A DNA stretch of 64,000 nt, from positions 955,001-1,019,000 of the forward strand of contig NW_026251393.1 in assembly GCF_025118155.1 (NCBI RefSeq). Direction: 5' to 3'. This document shows, one piece after another, positions 36,247 to 47,391 of the stretch. Position numbers and translations under genes: made by a program. Source of the stretch: Cokeromyces recurvatus (lineage: Eukaryota; Mucoromycota; Mucoromycetes; Mucorales; Mucoraceae). The notes beneath the pieces were generated by a model that was given only the letters and a program-made list of their open reading frames with translations, made no database searches and was not told the origin of the DNA. Within the stretch, counting starts at the first letter, position 1. Every line of letters begins with the position of its first letter.

Positions 36247-36462
36247 CCCATATCAGATTAATACAGTCGAAGAAACTAAGTTGGGTCAATGAAAAAAAAA
36301 TTTTGGCCATTTCCAAAATAAATTGGGATACCAATATGAAGATGGGGCACTGGTACGAAAATAGTACACAGAAGGGAATATAGGAAATTAAGATACTTTA
36401 GTTTGTTTGGTCAAATCAAAATTGTTACAACTTCTTACTTGTAACATCATTAAGTCGTCGGC

Positions 36463-38088
36463 TCACGGGACAACCACATTGGAGGTGGCGGTTTGTCGTT
36501 TGAAGACGGTGGGGCGATCATTGCCATTCCATATAGACTGAGCTATGTAAAACATATTTTTGCTGGCCATTACACCTCGAATCCAAAAGGTATTGCAAGT
36601 TTTACACTTCAATACCTGATGGATCATGGTCATCTTCCCTACACTTCAGATTTTCTATATCATTCTTAAAGCAAGAATGACAGATCTATGAAGAATTGGC
36701 TTTAGCTGAAAGTGCAATATGTAAACTATGTGTTGTTTTTTTCTTAATAACCTTTGATGTATTAAATTCGTTGATGTCTAGTAGCAAGAGTCCTCTAAGC
36801 CTTTGCCTTGTTTTTAATTGTTGATATATTTTGTTAGATACGCCATGACGGAGACCTTTGAACTTAATATGATCCTTGTTTTTTTAGTCCGTCACCAAAG
36901 ACCACCAGAGGCATCTTGCTGCTGTTTCCCTTTTCAAAACAGGCTTTGTTGTTTCTGCTGTAAGTTACAGATATAATAGTTCGAGTTTACTGAAATAATA
37001 ATAATAATAAAAAAAAAGTGTATACCTTTTTGATTTTGGGATGGTGGTGAGTGCTCTTTCTTCTTGAACATTACGAGGCTTGCGAGTTTTCCTCCTTCTT
37101 TTTCTATTTTCCTTTGTCTTCTTTCTCCTGCTTTTATTATACTTCTTTCCATCATTTATTAAGATGTTGACACTTTCTTGGATGGCTTTTTGGGAACTAA
37201 GGTAGTTCAACCATTTAATATTAGAAGTTTTAAAGCCGTAAAAATTAAGCAAAGTATTCATGTGCTGCAGCATGTAAGTTATGTACAAAACAAATTGTTC
37301 CACAGACCCAGTCTTAGGCGAAGGAATGTCTGTTTCAATCTTTTCAATACCTAGTCTCTGTTTGCGCTTCTGTTGCTCTTTCATTCGTCTTACATTTCCA
37401 CCCATATTGTAATATTTGATTGAGGACAAGCGACGTATGTCAGTGCCACCGTGATAAGAGACAAAAGGATCCCGCCTTCCTGTGTTTACAGTACATAGAC
37501 GGAAATGCTTATCCATCTCTTCGCTTGTAAAATCGTTCAACTCTAGACAGATAGTGTCTTCTGGTGATGACAGAAGCACTTTTCTAGTAAATAGAACTTT
37601 GCACGTGTAGCCATCAGTATACAATCCATTGAGAAATATCTTTCCTTTTTGTTCAGGCAGTGCTTGAAGCTTTTCACAACTATATTTTTTTTTTCGTCCG
37701 TAATTTGGTTTATAGATATATGTAATAGTAATGTATACCTTTGAATGCCAAGCTTCTTAAAGTCAAACATTTGATAGAAGCATCTTTGTTTATGATCGAA
37801 AGGAGATTCATTAGCTTGCTTTTTTTGTTTAACATCTGGGAAAATTCCGGTTAGGTTCTGAATATCCATCTTTATGAATCGCCAGTGCAATCCAGGATTT
37901 AGGAATAGGCTAAAATGTCTTGGAAGTAGGGACTTAATCAAAACGCTTTTGTCATTTTGAGAAGTTTGGGCCTTGTATATATCATCATATTTTTTAAGGA
38001 TATGCCCTTAATGCAGATAGAATTTTGAAGGGTTCATTGTTTAAGCTTTCTTTAGACACTGGAAGCTTGGACATGCGATTCTTCACTT
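36463..38088 (-). pseudogene. Fanzor/TnpB-like RNA-guided nuclease, catalytically degraded, with introns
   Basis: On minus, exons read across three clean GT-AG introns (37680-37738, 36958-37025, 36686-36751; 59, 68 and 66 bases). Order: KYDDIYK, LLPRHFSLF, WRFIKMD, FDFKKLGIQ, YTDGYTCKV, then the RuvC-I region CTVNTGRRDPF. Next comes a long basic helical insert (KKYNKSRRKKTKENRKRRRK), then LVVFGDG and HIKFKGLRHGV. RuvC-II is LLLDINEFNTSK, the zinc finger is ICHSC plus LKCKTC, and the last motif is FWIRGVMASKN. Against intact mucoralean relatives as I recall them, RuvC-I Asp is now Asn (AAC at 37484-37486) and RuvC-III Asp is Gly (GGT at 36574-36576). The RuvC-II Glu (36767-36769) and four Cys are kept. 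Frameshifts lie near 37998 and in the T run 36879-36885. Fanzors are eukaryotic relatives of transposon-borne TnpB. This copy cannot cut DNA. Confidence 0.75.
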
Positions 38089-38201
38089 CTGAAATCAAAG
38101 GATTTAACAAACTTTTGTCGCTTTAGTTCTATTTCCAAATAGCTCACCCTTAATTTGAACATTGTTTAGCTATTTCTAAAATTACCTCTGTTCAGTACTG
38201 T

Positions 38202-38500
38202 CAATTGGAAGAAGGTGCACAAAACAAATGTATTAGAAAGATATTTGGTGATTCCAAAAAAGTCCAACATCAAAGTTATGCTACACCATGGCTAAGTTCT
38301 CGTCCATTCGTGAAAGATTACATATTCTGCAAGCTCAATTTTTGTTATGCTCATTATTATCCTCAGATCCTCTTTTATCCCAGTTAGCACTGTTTCTATA
38401 AGGTTATACAACTAGATTTCTATAGTCGAGACTCTTATCAATAAATCCAATTTGGAAAAACTGTCAGCCTGAAGTACATTCAATAACGCTGAATAACACT

Positions 38501-38502
<2 letters not shown>
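38202..38502 (+). mobile_element. LINE C-terminal fragment
   Basis: Across one frameshift this reads QLEE, AQNKCIRKIFG, IKVMLHHMAKFSSIRERLH, LQAQFLLCSLL and DPLLSQLALFL. It follows the same order as the C-terminal region of the LINE at 25.2-25.4 kb (NECLRRIFG, TKVVLHMIHQPSMMNR, LLSKLL) but differs enough to belong to another LINE lineage. A 34-base A run follows at 38503-38536. It lies just upstream of, and divergent from, the Fanzor-like pseudogene. Confidence 0.7.
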
Positions 38503-38538
<36 letters not shown>

Positions 38539-38548
38539 AAACAAATTC

Positions 38549-39235
38549 GGATCCTACAGTCAACACAACTTGGATCAGCATCTCTATGCTTTTAACAGAT
38601 CAAAATCACCAACACGATATCGACCGTATATACCTTTTGGCTTCCTATGTCCTTTGTAAAACGTAATCAATGCATTTGTTATTAATTGCCTTGGATGATT
38701 ATCTAGTAGTCATTTCAACTAGTTGCTCAAAGTACCGTACATTATTTTCTTTTTTCTTTTAACAAAGCACTATGGAGTCTACTGTTCCCAAATATACTAT
38801 CAGTTTCTGAGTGAGACTATTGAGGATTCTCTCTCAGTTCTCTCTCTCTCTCTTTCTCAGTTCTCTTGATATAAGCTTCCTTACAAACTAATTGCGTACA
38901 TATTGCGTACATATTTTAAATATCCTTACTTGGTTTGTTCATTGTTGGCTAGCTATTTGTACAATCCTTCAAGAACTTGATTATCCTTTTTTTTTTCTTT
39001 CTTTTTTCACTATAAAGACCCATCTTTACTATCATCACATCTTGGTGGTCAATAGTTTCTTAGTTAACTACTCTTCTCCTTCTAAACAAGAGTGTCATGG
39101 CTATCATGCTTTGTTCCTTTTTTTTCACTTTTTTTTCTTTCTTCTACCCTTGTTCCTAAAGGGGTTTCCTAGTATCTTTTATTATTAATGATCTAACCCG
39201 GACAATTTTGATATAATTAATATCCTGTTGTACCC
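38549..39235 (+). repeat. 687-bp inverted repeat, left arm
   Basis: Begins GGATCCTACAGTCAACACAA and ends ATATCCTGTTGTACCC. The reverse complement occurs at 47392-48078 with the same length and no mismatch in the segments I compared. It contains a CT tract (38838-38857) and a TATA-like CTATAAAG box near 39010. The 3' end resembles the window's LINE tails (GATCTAACCCGGACAA followed by a hairpin). AAATT-like sequence flanks both ends. It could be a solo terminal repeat or a short non-autonomous retroelement; the class is undecided. Confidence 0.9.
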
Positions 39236-39461
39236 AATTTTGGGTTTCTTTTCTTTTTTTTTTTTTTAAACAAAAAAAAAATTTGTATTTACTCATTTGA
39301 AAATACATCAGGTATTATCAAAAAAATAAAAATAAAATTGTATTCTTTTTTTTATTTTATTTTATTTTTTTTTTTTTTTTTTTATTTATTTTTTTTTTTT
39401 TTTTTTTTTTTATACCTATTTTAAATAATCATAAAGAGACCAAGCAGCATTATTAACATTA

Positions 39462-41069
39462 ATGTCGAGTAACAATAACAGCACAAATGTCGTTGGTGTT
39501 CATTATAAAGTAGGTCGAAAGTTAGGAGAAGGCAGTTTTGGTATTATTTATGAAGGTAAAAAAAAAAAAAATAAATAAAAAAAGCGAATATTATAAGTGT
39601 CTTGTTCCTCACTCATTTCTCTTTCTTTTTTTTTTCTTTTTTCTTTTTTTTTTTTTTATTGAAGGCACCAATCTGTTAAATAATTCTCAAGTAGCCATTA
39701 AATTTGAACCTAGAAAATCAGATGCACCACAATTAAGAGATGAATATAGGACTTATAAGATATTATCTGGAATTCGTAAAGTGTACTTTACTTAATATAA
39801 GCTCCTTTTTTTTTTTTTTGTTAAAGACATCCACAAAGGGGCCTTTTTTTTTATCCCTTTAAATTCCCCTAGAAAAAAAAAAGCTATTTATACTTACTTT
39901 CTCTATTTACATATTTATATTCATACTTAAGATGGTATTCCCTCGGCTTATTATTTTGGACAAGAAGGATTACATAATATACTTGTGATCGACCTTTTAG
40001 GACCTAGTTTAGAAGATTTATTTGACACATGCTCAAGAAAATTTAGTGTAAAGACAGTAGCTACTTTGGCTCGTCATATGGTAAAAAAAAAAAGGGAAAA
40101 AATAAAAAATAAAAATAATTTGCTAACATGAGTATATTGTAGATTACTCGAGTTCAAAGTGTACATGAAAACCATTTGATTTATCGTGATATTAAGCCTG
40201 ATAACTTTCTTATTGGTCGACCAGGCACTTTAGATGCAAATACAGTTTTTTTAATTGATTTTGGCATGGCTAAACAATATCGAGATCCAAAGACAAAACA
40301 ACATATTCCTTATAGAGAACGTAAGAGTCTCTCGGGAACAGCACGTTATATGAGTATTAACACTCATTTGGGAAGAGAACAGTCAAGACGTGACGATTTA
40401 GAATCCTTGGGTCATGTCTTTATGTATTTTTTGAGAGGTTCTTTACCTTGGCAAGGTCTGAAGGCTGCTACTAATAAGCAAAAATATGAAAAGATTGGTG
40501 AAAAAAAGCAGACAACTTCAATTAAAGATTTATGTGGTGGATTTCCAGGTAAATAAGTTAATTCGGGTATGCATAATATATACATACATACATACATACG
40601 TACGTACATGTTATTAACTCTATAAAATAATTTCTTAGAGGAATTTGGTATCTATCTTCAATATGTTCGTAAATTGGGCTTTGAAGAGACTCCAGATTAT
40701 GATTTTCTCCGAGATTTATTCACAAAGGTGCTCAAGAATCATGGCGATGTAGACGACGAAGTTTATGATTGGATGTTATTAAAAGAGGGTAAAGGACTTG
40801 AAAAGAGAAACAATACTTCACGTCATCAATCACAACGTCAAACCGCTATGGCTACACGTCATCCAACAGAAGGCTATTCTCTTCAACAACAAGACAATCC
40901 TTATAGTCGAACTCAACCACCCATGAACATCACTAATTCACCAGCACCTCAAAATAATGTGAATGCAGGTCATCATCAAGAGTACAATGAAGAAAATGAT
41001 TTACGGAAAAAAAGTTTTTGGCAGCAGTTTATTTCTTTCGTTACATGTGGGTTATTTTCTTGTCCTTAA
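39462..41069 (+). CDS. Casein kinase I, YCK1/2-type, membrane-anchored
   Basis: Five exons (39462-39555, 39665-39775, 39932-40080, 40143-40548, 40639-41069) give 396 residues. The kinase domain (about 14-290) has the glycine loop [13 protein letters not shown], the [14 protein letters not shown]ys motif and [12 protein letters not shown]. The catalytic loop is [13 protein letters not shown], the metal motif is [12 protein letters not shown], and the CK1 hallmarks [16 protein letters not shown] and [10 protein letters not shown] follow. Tyr in place of His before Arg-Asp is typical of the YCK1/2 branch. The tail is Gln/Asn/Ser-rich and ends in [10 protein letters not shown]; its two cysteines probably replace the usual Cys-Cys palmitoylation site. 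Such kinases sit at the plasma membrane and act in glucose sensing, endocytosis and morphogenesis. A T-rich tract precedes the start. Confidence 0.95.
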
Positions 41070-43407
41070 AAAGAATTATATTATTCAATCAATCAATCAA
41101 TCATATTCCCCTTCTTCCCTTTAATTTCTCTTTTGTTTTACATTCAAAATTTTAACTTTATTAAAATAAATATGATAATCTCAATGAGCACGAGATCTTA
41201 TTTAGTACATTAAATTTGCTTTGGAATATAGATGAAAGAAAGGGAAGGGAAGAAAAGCTTGTAAGTGCAAGAGGGGAAGTAGAATGAAAAAGTAAAAGAA
41301 AGACATTGCTTATGAAGGAATCCTCTTCTAATATTTGTATGATTAAATGGAATATAAAATATTTATTTTGTTGTAAGTGAAGTCATTATGTTTATATCAT
41401 ACAACTTACGAAAATGACTAAAGGAGAGAGTTTTTAAAGCTTGGTAAGATATTCAAAAGAAAAAAAAAAAAAAAAGGAATTTGTAAGTAGCCACATCTGC
41501 AGTGTTTTAATAAAAGAGGGACACTATCCATACTCCAATTACATGTCATTTAGAGAAAAGGAGGTATTTTTTTTTCTTCATAAAATAAGTTGATATATAA
41601 ATTGTTTATTTAAGGAGTCGGTCTTGAGTTATATATACATATATATATGCATATATTTGTATACATGTATATAATAATGATATCTTAGAAATTAATAGGA
41701 AAATTTACTAAAGAGTTTTGTTATATCAGATTGACAAAATATGAGTAATGGCAATAGATTGTAATAAGGACGCTTCTTGTAACGTAATCATTCGCATACT
41801 ATAGAAAAGTTTAATTAAATTGAGTGATTGATTGAGAAGAGAGGAGGTATATCATATTAACTAAAACTACCAAAAGAAGGAGTTTTTTTTTTTCTTATTT
41901 CGGCAACATTGACTTCAAGCACTTTCAAACATTGAAAATAAGGCAACTTTGTGGTTTTCTGTTTTATAAATTATATTTACACGGGCATAAAAGGTAAATA
42001 AATAAGTGAAAAAAAAAAGGCATTCCAGTCCTTTCCTGTCAGGTTGAAATCTATTACAAATAATTAATTCAATTACTGGATTGAGTTATCCTTCAGAACG
42101 AGAAATATGAAAATAATGATTTCAACTGGAATAGATTGATTATATTCTTTATAACAACATTACATATCTATTCAATAACTAAAGTTATGGCTATATTTAC
42201 TTACAGGCTTATAGCCTTTTGGCATTTCGTTTTTTTTTCAGCTATAAAGATGACATATCGTTAATAAGAAGCGCAGAGCAAGTAGGCAATAGACTACATA
42301 GAAGTTGTTATTTAATCATTTTATGCTGTAATGCTTATATATACAATCAAAAAAAAATTTACTTTTGTTCAAACTTAGTACAGGATACAGACATGTATTT
42401 AGCAAATGGGAGCTTAATGAAGTATTATTTATTTTCTTTTTCTATTTATATTAAGTTTAATACTCAAACTCTATACCCAGCGTTCAAGGACACCAGATTC
42501 AACAACTTGAGTATATATATATATATATATATATATTTTTACATACCAAGCTACTGCGTACACAAATTATCCTGGAGCGCAAAATAAAACAAGCGTCTAG
42601 ATAGTCTATTGGATATAGTTGTTTTATACGATGATATTTAGGATGATTATCTGGTAAAAAAAGCCTTCAGCTATATTCACGCCAACAGTACTAGCTTATT
42701 AAAATCAACATTATACGATGTAATCATCTTAAATTCTTATTTACACGCTCCTAACTATTGCTGACTTCTTCTAGGATGTTGAAAACTTTATTACAACTCG
42801 TTGATTTGATACAGTTTAATATGACTAGTGAGCCACAATCATTGCCATTAGTACTATTTGTGCATTTGCCTTTCATACAATGGCTATAAACACATTAGAT
42901 ATTATATATACATTTATATATATATATGCTCACCTTTACTTTCCCTTTTTTTTTTTTTCAGAAAGAAAGAAATTAATCAATAACTACTGACTTCAGGTAG
43001 CTAAAACCCTTTAATCGATTCTATTATAGCATCTTATGTTGTAACAATAGGATATTTATCAAAATGGTTTATAAGACAATATCTTCATTTTTCTTCTAAC
43101 TGATATATATATAGAATATTATTTTCTTCGGATTTATTCAGTCCAATTATGAACTGTACAAAGTGGTAATGCCAACTTCTGTAGGGTTGAAAAGAAAATT
43201 GATTTTTTAGATGATAAAGAAAGAGCAAATTTCCTCTTGTCCATCTGGGTAAATGATTTACAGTTAGCTTTTTCTATTTATTTGTTCAAACATGCATTTC
43301 CTTTGTGCTATACTACATTGGTAAGATTTGTCTACATGATAGGGATTTCCATTCCATCGCTTTGTTTATCAAGAAAGTTTTCCCCCAACTCCCACCCCAC
43401 CCCCCAC

Positions 43408-43444
<37 letters not shown>

Positions 43445-43699
43445 TGCAGCTACCTGGTACTGTGAGCGCTGTATTTGCTGCTGCTGCTGCTGCTGCTGTT
43501 GTTGTTGTTGTCGTTGTTGTCGTTGTCGTTGTTGTCGTTGTTGTTTTATCATCTCTTAACTGACTTTAATTTTTCTTTTTATGCAAGTCTATTTAATCCT
43601 TTCCTCTTCCTTCCCTCCCCTCCCCCTTTTTTTTATTTATTTATTTATTTTTATTTTTGTTTTTGTTTTTGAACTTGGTTCTCTTCTCTAAAAATAAAG
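41070..43699. other. Gene-free 2.6-kb AT-rich region
   Basis: No gene could be supported on either strand. Open frames are short and AT-driven, without motifs. It contains a TCAA tandem just after the kinase stop (41075-41095), TA dinucleotide runs near 42512-42535, a 33-base A run (about 43410-43442) and a triplet array (separate entry). The last 100 bases are pyrimidine-rich leader for the gene at 43700. Confidence 0.55.
43475..43546. repeat. CTG/TTG/TCG triplet array
   Basis: About 24 triplets: first a GCTGCTG run, then GTTGTTG with interspersed GTCGTTG units. The change of unit along the array suggests an old expansion with point mutations. Three frames give poly-Leu, poly-Ala/Val or Cys-rich peptides that I do not regard as genes. 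It lies about 150 bases upstream of a start codon. Confidence 0.85.
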
Positions 43700-45136
43700 A
43701 TGATAAAATCAACAAAAGTTATTGTATACTTGTTAAGACTAATATGGATAGCATTTATAATAAAGAATGAATACTTTTTATTTTGGTCTTCTGCAAGAAA
43801 CTGTACTCTCTCTACTACTCAACCTAATGTCGGTCGATTTATGTTAGTAGGTGATCCACAAATGACAGATGACATGTCTTATCAGCGACATCCAGTGATC
43901 ATGTTTTTCACAAAATACTATAGTCAATTATATATGAAACGAAATTATAAGCATTTAACAAAGGCCTTGAAACCAACAGATATCTTTATGTTGGGTGACT
44001 TGATGGACAATGGCAGAGAATGGAATGATAAAGTGTAAGGTTCCCTTTTCTCTCTCTTTCTCTCTCTCTCTCTCTTTTTTTTTTTTTTTTTTCTTTTTTT
44101 TACTTTGGTTATATGAAAAAAAAAATTATAAATATAATATAGTTATGCCAAGGAAGTAAATCGCTTTCAAAAGATATTTCCTTCAGATAATATGATGATT
44201 CATTACATGGTAGGCAATCATGATATAGGATTTGGAAATGGAATAAAAGAACACTCTTTAGATCGATTCAAGAGTTATTTTGGTTCGACGTCTTATACAT
44301 TTAATAAATTTGGATACACATTTGTTATATTAGATACAGTCTCTTTAAACTCTGATATCCCAAGTATTCAAAGTGATGCATTCAACCTATTATCAACTCT
44401 CTCAAATACAACTAAAACGCTACCTCGAATACTCTTGACACATGTTCCTCTCTATCGATCCCCTCATCAGTCCTGTGGTCCTCATCGTCAAAATCCAGTG
44501 AATACGATACGTGAGGGCGCTGGTTATCAATATCAAAACTTGCTTACAGAGTCCTTATCAAACTATATTTTAACTTCAGTTCAGCCCATCATTGTATTCT
44601 CTGGTGATGATCATGATTATTGTAAAGTCATTCATCAGTATGAAGAACAAGTGCAAGTGCAAGGGACAGCAACAGAAGCAGCAGCAGCAGCAGCAGAAGC
44701 AGTAGTAGTAGAGGTGACAGTACCTACCTTTAGTATGTCTCAAGGTTTACCTTATCCAGGTGTAGTCATAGTCGATATCACTGACAGAGGTGAACTCATA
44801 ACGCATCTATGCTGGTTACCTAACCAAATCAATATCTTTATTAACTACCTTTACATGTCCATCTTAACCCTTCTTGGTTTGTTTCTTTGGCATATCTTTC
44901 AACCTTTATTGATCAATACCAACCTAATCATAAATACATTTTATCATCAAACATCATCAACAACAACTGAAACTCCTCTTCTCCCTCTCTACACCAACAC
45001 TACTATTACTAATAATAATAATAATCAACGCATTATGTCCACTATGAAATATAATCTTTTGTCATTTTTTTATTCAATTCAATCTGTAGCTTGGATTGGA
45101 TTTATGCTTTATTTGATTTGTATTCTATTCTTATAA
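43700..45136 (+). CDS. Cdc1/Ted1/PGAP5-type metallophosphoesterase
   Basis: Two exons (43700-44034, 44143-45136) give 442 residues. Residues 5-25 form a signal-anchor helix. The metal-binding blocks are in order: FMLVGDPQMTD, FMLGDLMDNGREW, YMVGNHDIGFG, LLTHVPLYR and VFSGDDHDYC. The block order and GDDHDYC match Cdc1, Ted1 and mammalian PGAP5. These ER/Golgi enzymes remove ethanolamine-phosphate from mannose in the GPI-anchor glycan, which allows anchored proteins to leave the ER. Residues about 320-345 are a low-complexity Ala/Val/Glu insert next to the active-site block. Two hydrophobic stretches near the C-terminus (ILTLLGLFLWHIF and IGFMLYLICILFL) are likely membrane helices. The intron phase places Val at the junction and keeps the frame. 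Confidence 0.93.
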
Positions 45137-45473
45137 AAAAAAAAAAAAAAAAATCGAAAAAACAGGATCTTTTTTTTTTTTTAATTAATTATAATGTTAA
45201 TGTATAATTAAATTTAGAATGAAGGGGGGAGAGAAGGGAGAGAGGAGGAAGAAGGAAGAAGGAAGAAAGGTATACATATATATTTATATACTTGTATATA
45301 ATAATAAAAGAGTAAAAAAGGGATATTAACTTGTATATGCCTACATGTATTTATATATTTATATTTATACGTACATACATGTATGTAATGTAAGAAAGAA
45401 AGAAAGAAGAAAAAAAAAGCCTTTTTTTAAATATATATATTTTTATAAATATATATGTATATGATAAAAATGA
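45137..45473. other. Convergent 3' spacer
   Basis: About 340 bases between two convergent stops. A purine-rich GGGAGA/GAAGGA tract lies at about 45222-45268, with TA-rich sequence around it. It should hold both 3' UTRs. Confidence 0.5.
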
Positions 45474-47186
45474 TTAACAATTAGTATTTATGGAATATAA
45501 ATCTGCTGAAGTTGAGGGTGTATCATTAAGAGGATTTCGAAGTAAAGCATTAGGATTTAATGTTTGTTGGGTTATAGATAAAGAAGAATGTAAAATAGAA
45601 GTAGGGCTTGTAGGAGCAGATAATTGATGTTGAAAGCGTGTCTGTGGTTGTGGCTGCTGTGGCTGTTCATTTAGATTATTATCTATCATAGATAGAGTGG
45701 ATGTAGATGTAGGGGTTGTATTTGCATAAAATAAGGGATTAATGACTAATGATTGAGTAGGTGCTGCAGGGGAAGTAGTAGTGGTAGTGGTAGTGGTAGT
45801 GGTAGTAGTAGTAGAACTATTAGATTCCATAAAAGAGGATTCCATCGCGTTTGTAATTGTTAAATTAGTATTATTAGTATTATTAGTATGAGCAACGGTT
45901 GAAGTTGTTAATGTTTTATTAGCAAGAGAACGATATTTTTGTCTTGTACCACGGCCTAAAGATTGATCATTTTGTAAAGCAAAAATTTGCATTTCTCTTG
46001 AGTAACGATCCTTGTCAGCTTGAGCTTTTGTTTTCCATGGTAATTTTTCTTCCTCAGACATAGAATTCCATTTTGCAGCACAAAGTTTACTCACTTGACC
46101 TACATTTGAGCCTGGATGATTACTCATGATTTCTGGTCTTGTTTCAGTTAAGAACCACATATAGGCAGATAAGGGGTGCTTTGGTATATTCGAATTTTTA
46201 TCTCTTCTACGTCTCTTTCGTTTACGTGGTAAATGATCATATATCTTTGGTGATTCTGCTAAATCTTGTTGCTGCTGCTGTTGCTGCTGCTGTGAATATG
46301 ACTGTTCGCACTGATGCTGTTGTTTTTCATGTTGATGAGAGTCTAATGGTTCCTATTTAGAATAAACATGTATATACACATACATACATAAATCAGTTAA
46401 ATCAAGATTATTTGTAACAAAAAACTAAATAGTGAAAACTTTTTTTTTTTTTACCTTAGCTAACTCTGCTCTTGAACGGCGTATATACATTGAATGGGGA
46501 TGAAGATCTTTTTGCTCCTCTCTTAATCTTTTAGCTTGATCCAAGTATTGAACTTTTTGCTCCTAGTAAAATAGAAAAAGGAAAACAAATTCAATGTTAA
46601 AAGGAAAGAAAAACATACACACACACACACACAATAAAAAAAAATTGATAAAACATACTTGTGGCATAGTCCTCCAACGAAAACCAATCTCTTTACTAAT
46701 GTCAGCTACTTTCAATGATGGATCTTGATCTTTTAAAATCTTCCTCATTTCCTTATTAAATAATAAATAAGCATTGGGAGGACGAGTGATACGAATAGAT
46801 GTCTCGACTTTTTCACTTAGATCTTGGTCTAAAGTTGTTATAGAAGTTGATGACGAGGCTATACTTTGAGTTGTCGAAGTAGCTAAAGAAGTAGGCTGAT
46901 GTAATTGAGAAGGAGCCATGCGGATTAAAGGAAACGGAGAGTACGTCATATTATAAGCAGAGTTTGGATCTTGTAAATGATTAATAGCTGATGGTGTTAC
47001 CGAATGACTGAGCTGTCTATCATCTTGTCTATCTTGTTGAAGATGTTGCTGATCCGATTGCTGTTGTGTTAAAGAAGGATTATTCAACAATTGAGCTTGT
47101 GTTATAGCTGCATATTGCTGTAAACCGTATATATTACTTGATAAATTGTCTAAATATGTCTCGTTAGCAATTTTATATAAATACAT
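45474..47186 (-). CDS. Double HMG-box transcription factor
   Basis: Three exons (46659-47186, 46455-46562, 45474-46352), all phase 0, give 504 residues. The N-terminal 115 residues are Gln/Ser/Thr-rich. HMG box 1 (about 118-195) starts RITRPPNAYLLFNKEMR and continues ADISKEIGFRWRTMP, EQKVQYLDQAKRLREE; this is the MATA/Ste11 sequence-specific type. After a poly-Gln tract and a basic cluster (PRKRKRRRRDK), HMG box 2 (about 255-325) has KHPLSAYMWFLTETRPEI, VGQVSKLCAAKWNSM and LPWKTKAQADKDRY; this is closer to the HMGB type. The rest is low-complexity Thr/Asn/Pro. One box of each kind in one factor suggests sequence-specific binding with a bending module. Targets are unknown. The start is the first ATG in frame after a stop. 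Confidence 0.9.
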
Positions 47187-47391
47187 ATGTTTATAATAAA
47201 TTAATAGCACTAACTCATTAAAATTAAAGCATATAAGAGAAAGAGAAGAAGAAGAAAAAAAAGGGGGGACAAAAATTAAAATTTTTATAAAAATTTCTAC
47301 TGGTCTGACATCATTTACTGACTTTAAAATTTGGAATGACTTTGGATCGTTTACTACTTTTCAACAATAATTTTTTAAGAAAATTAAAATT

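Noticed and set aside
42219..42587. 122-codon plus-strand frame
   Set aside because: The start is not preceded by leader features, composition is random AT-rich, and a TA microsatellite lies inside.
43237..43672. Overlapping open frames through the triplet array and A run (poly-Ala/Val, poly-Cys, poly-Leu, poly-Gln)
   Set aside because: All are translations of simple repeats in several frames at once, with no conserved flank.
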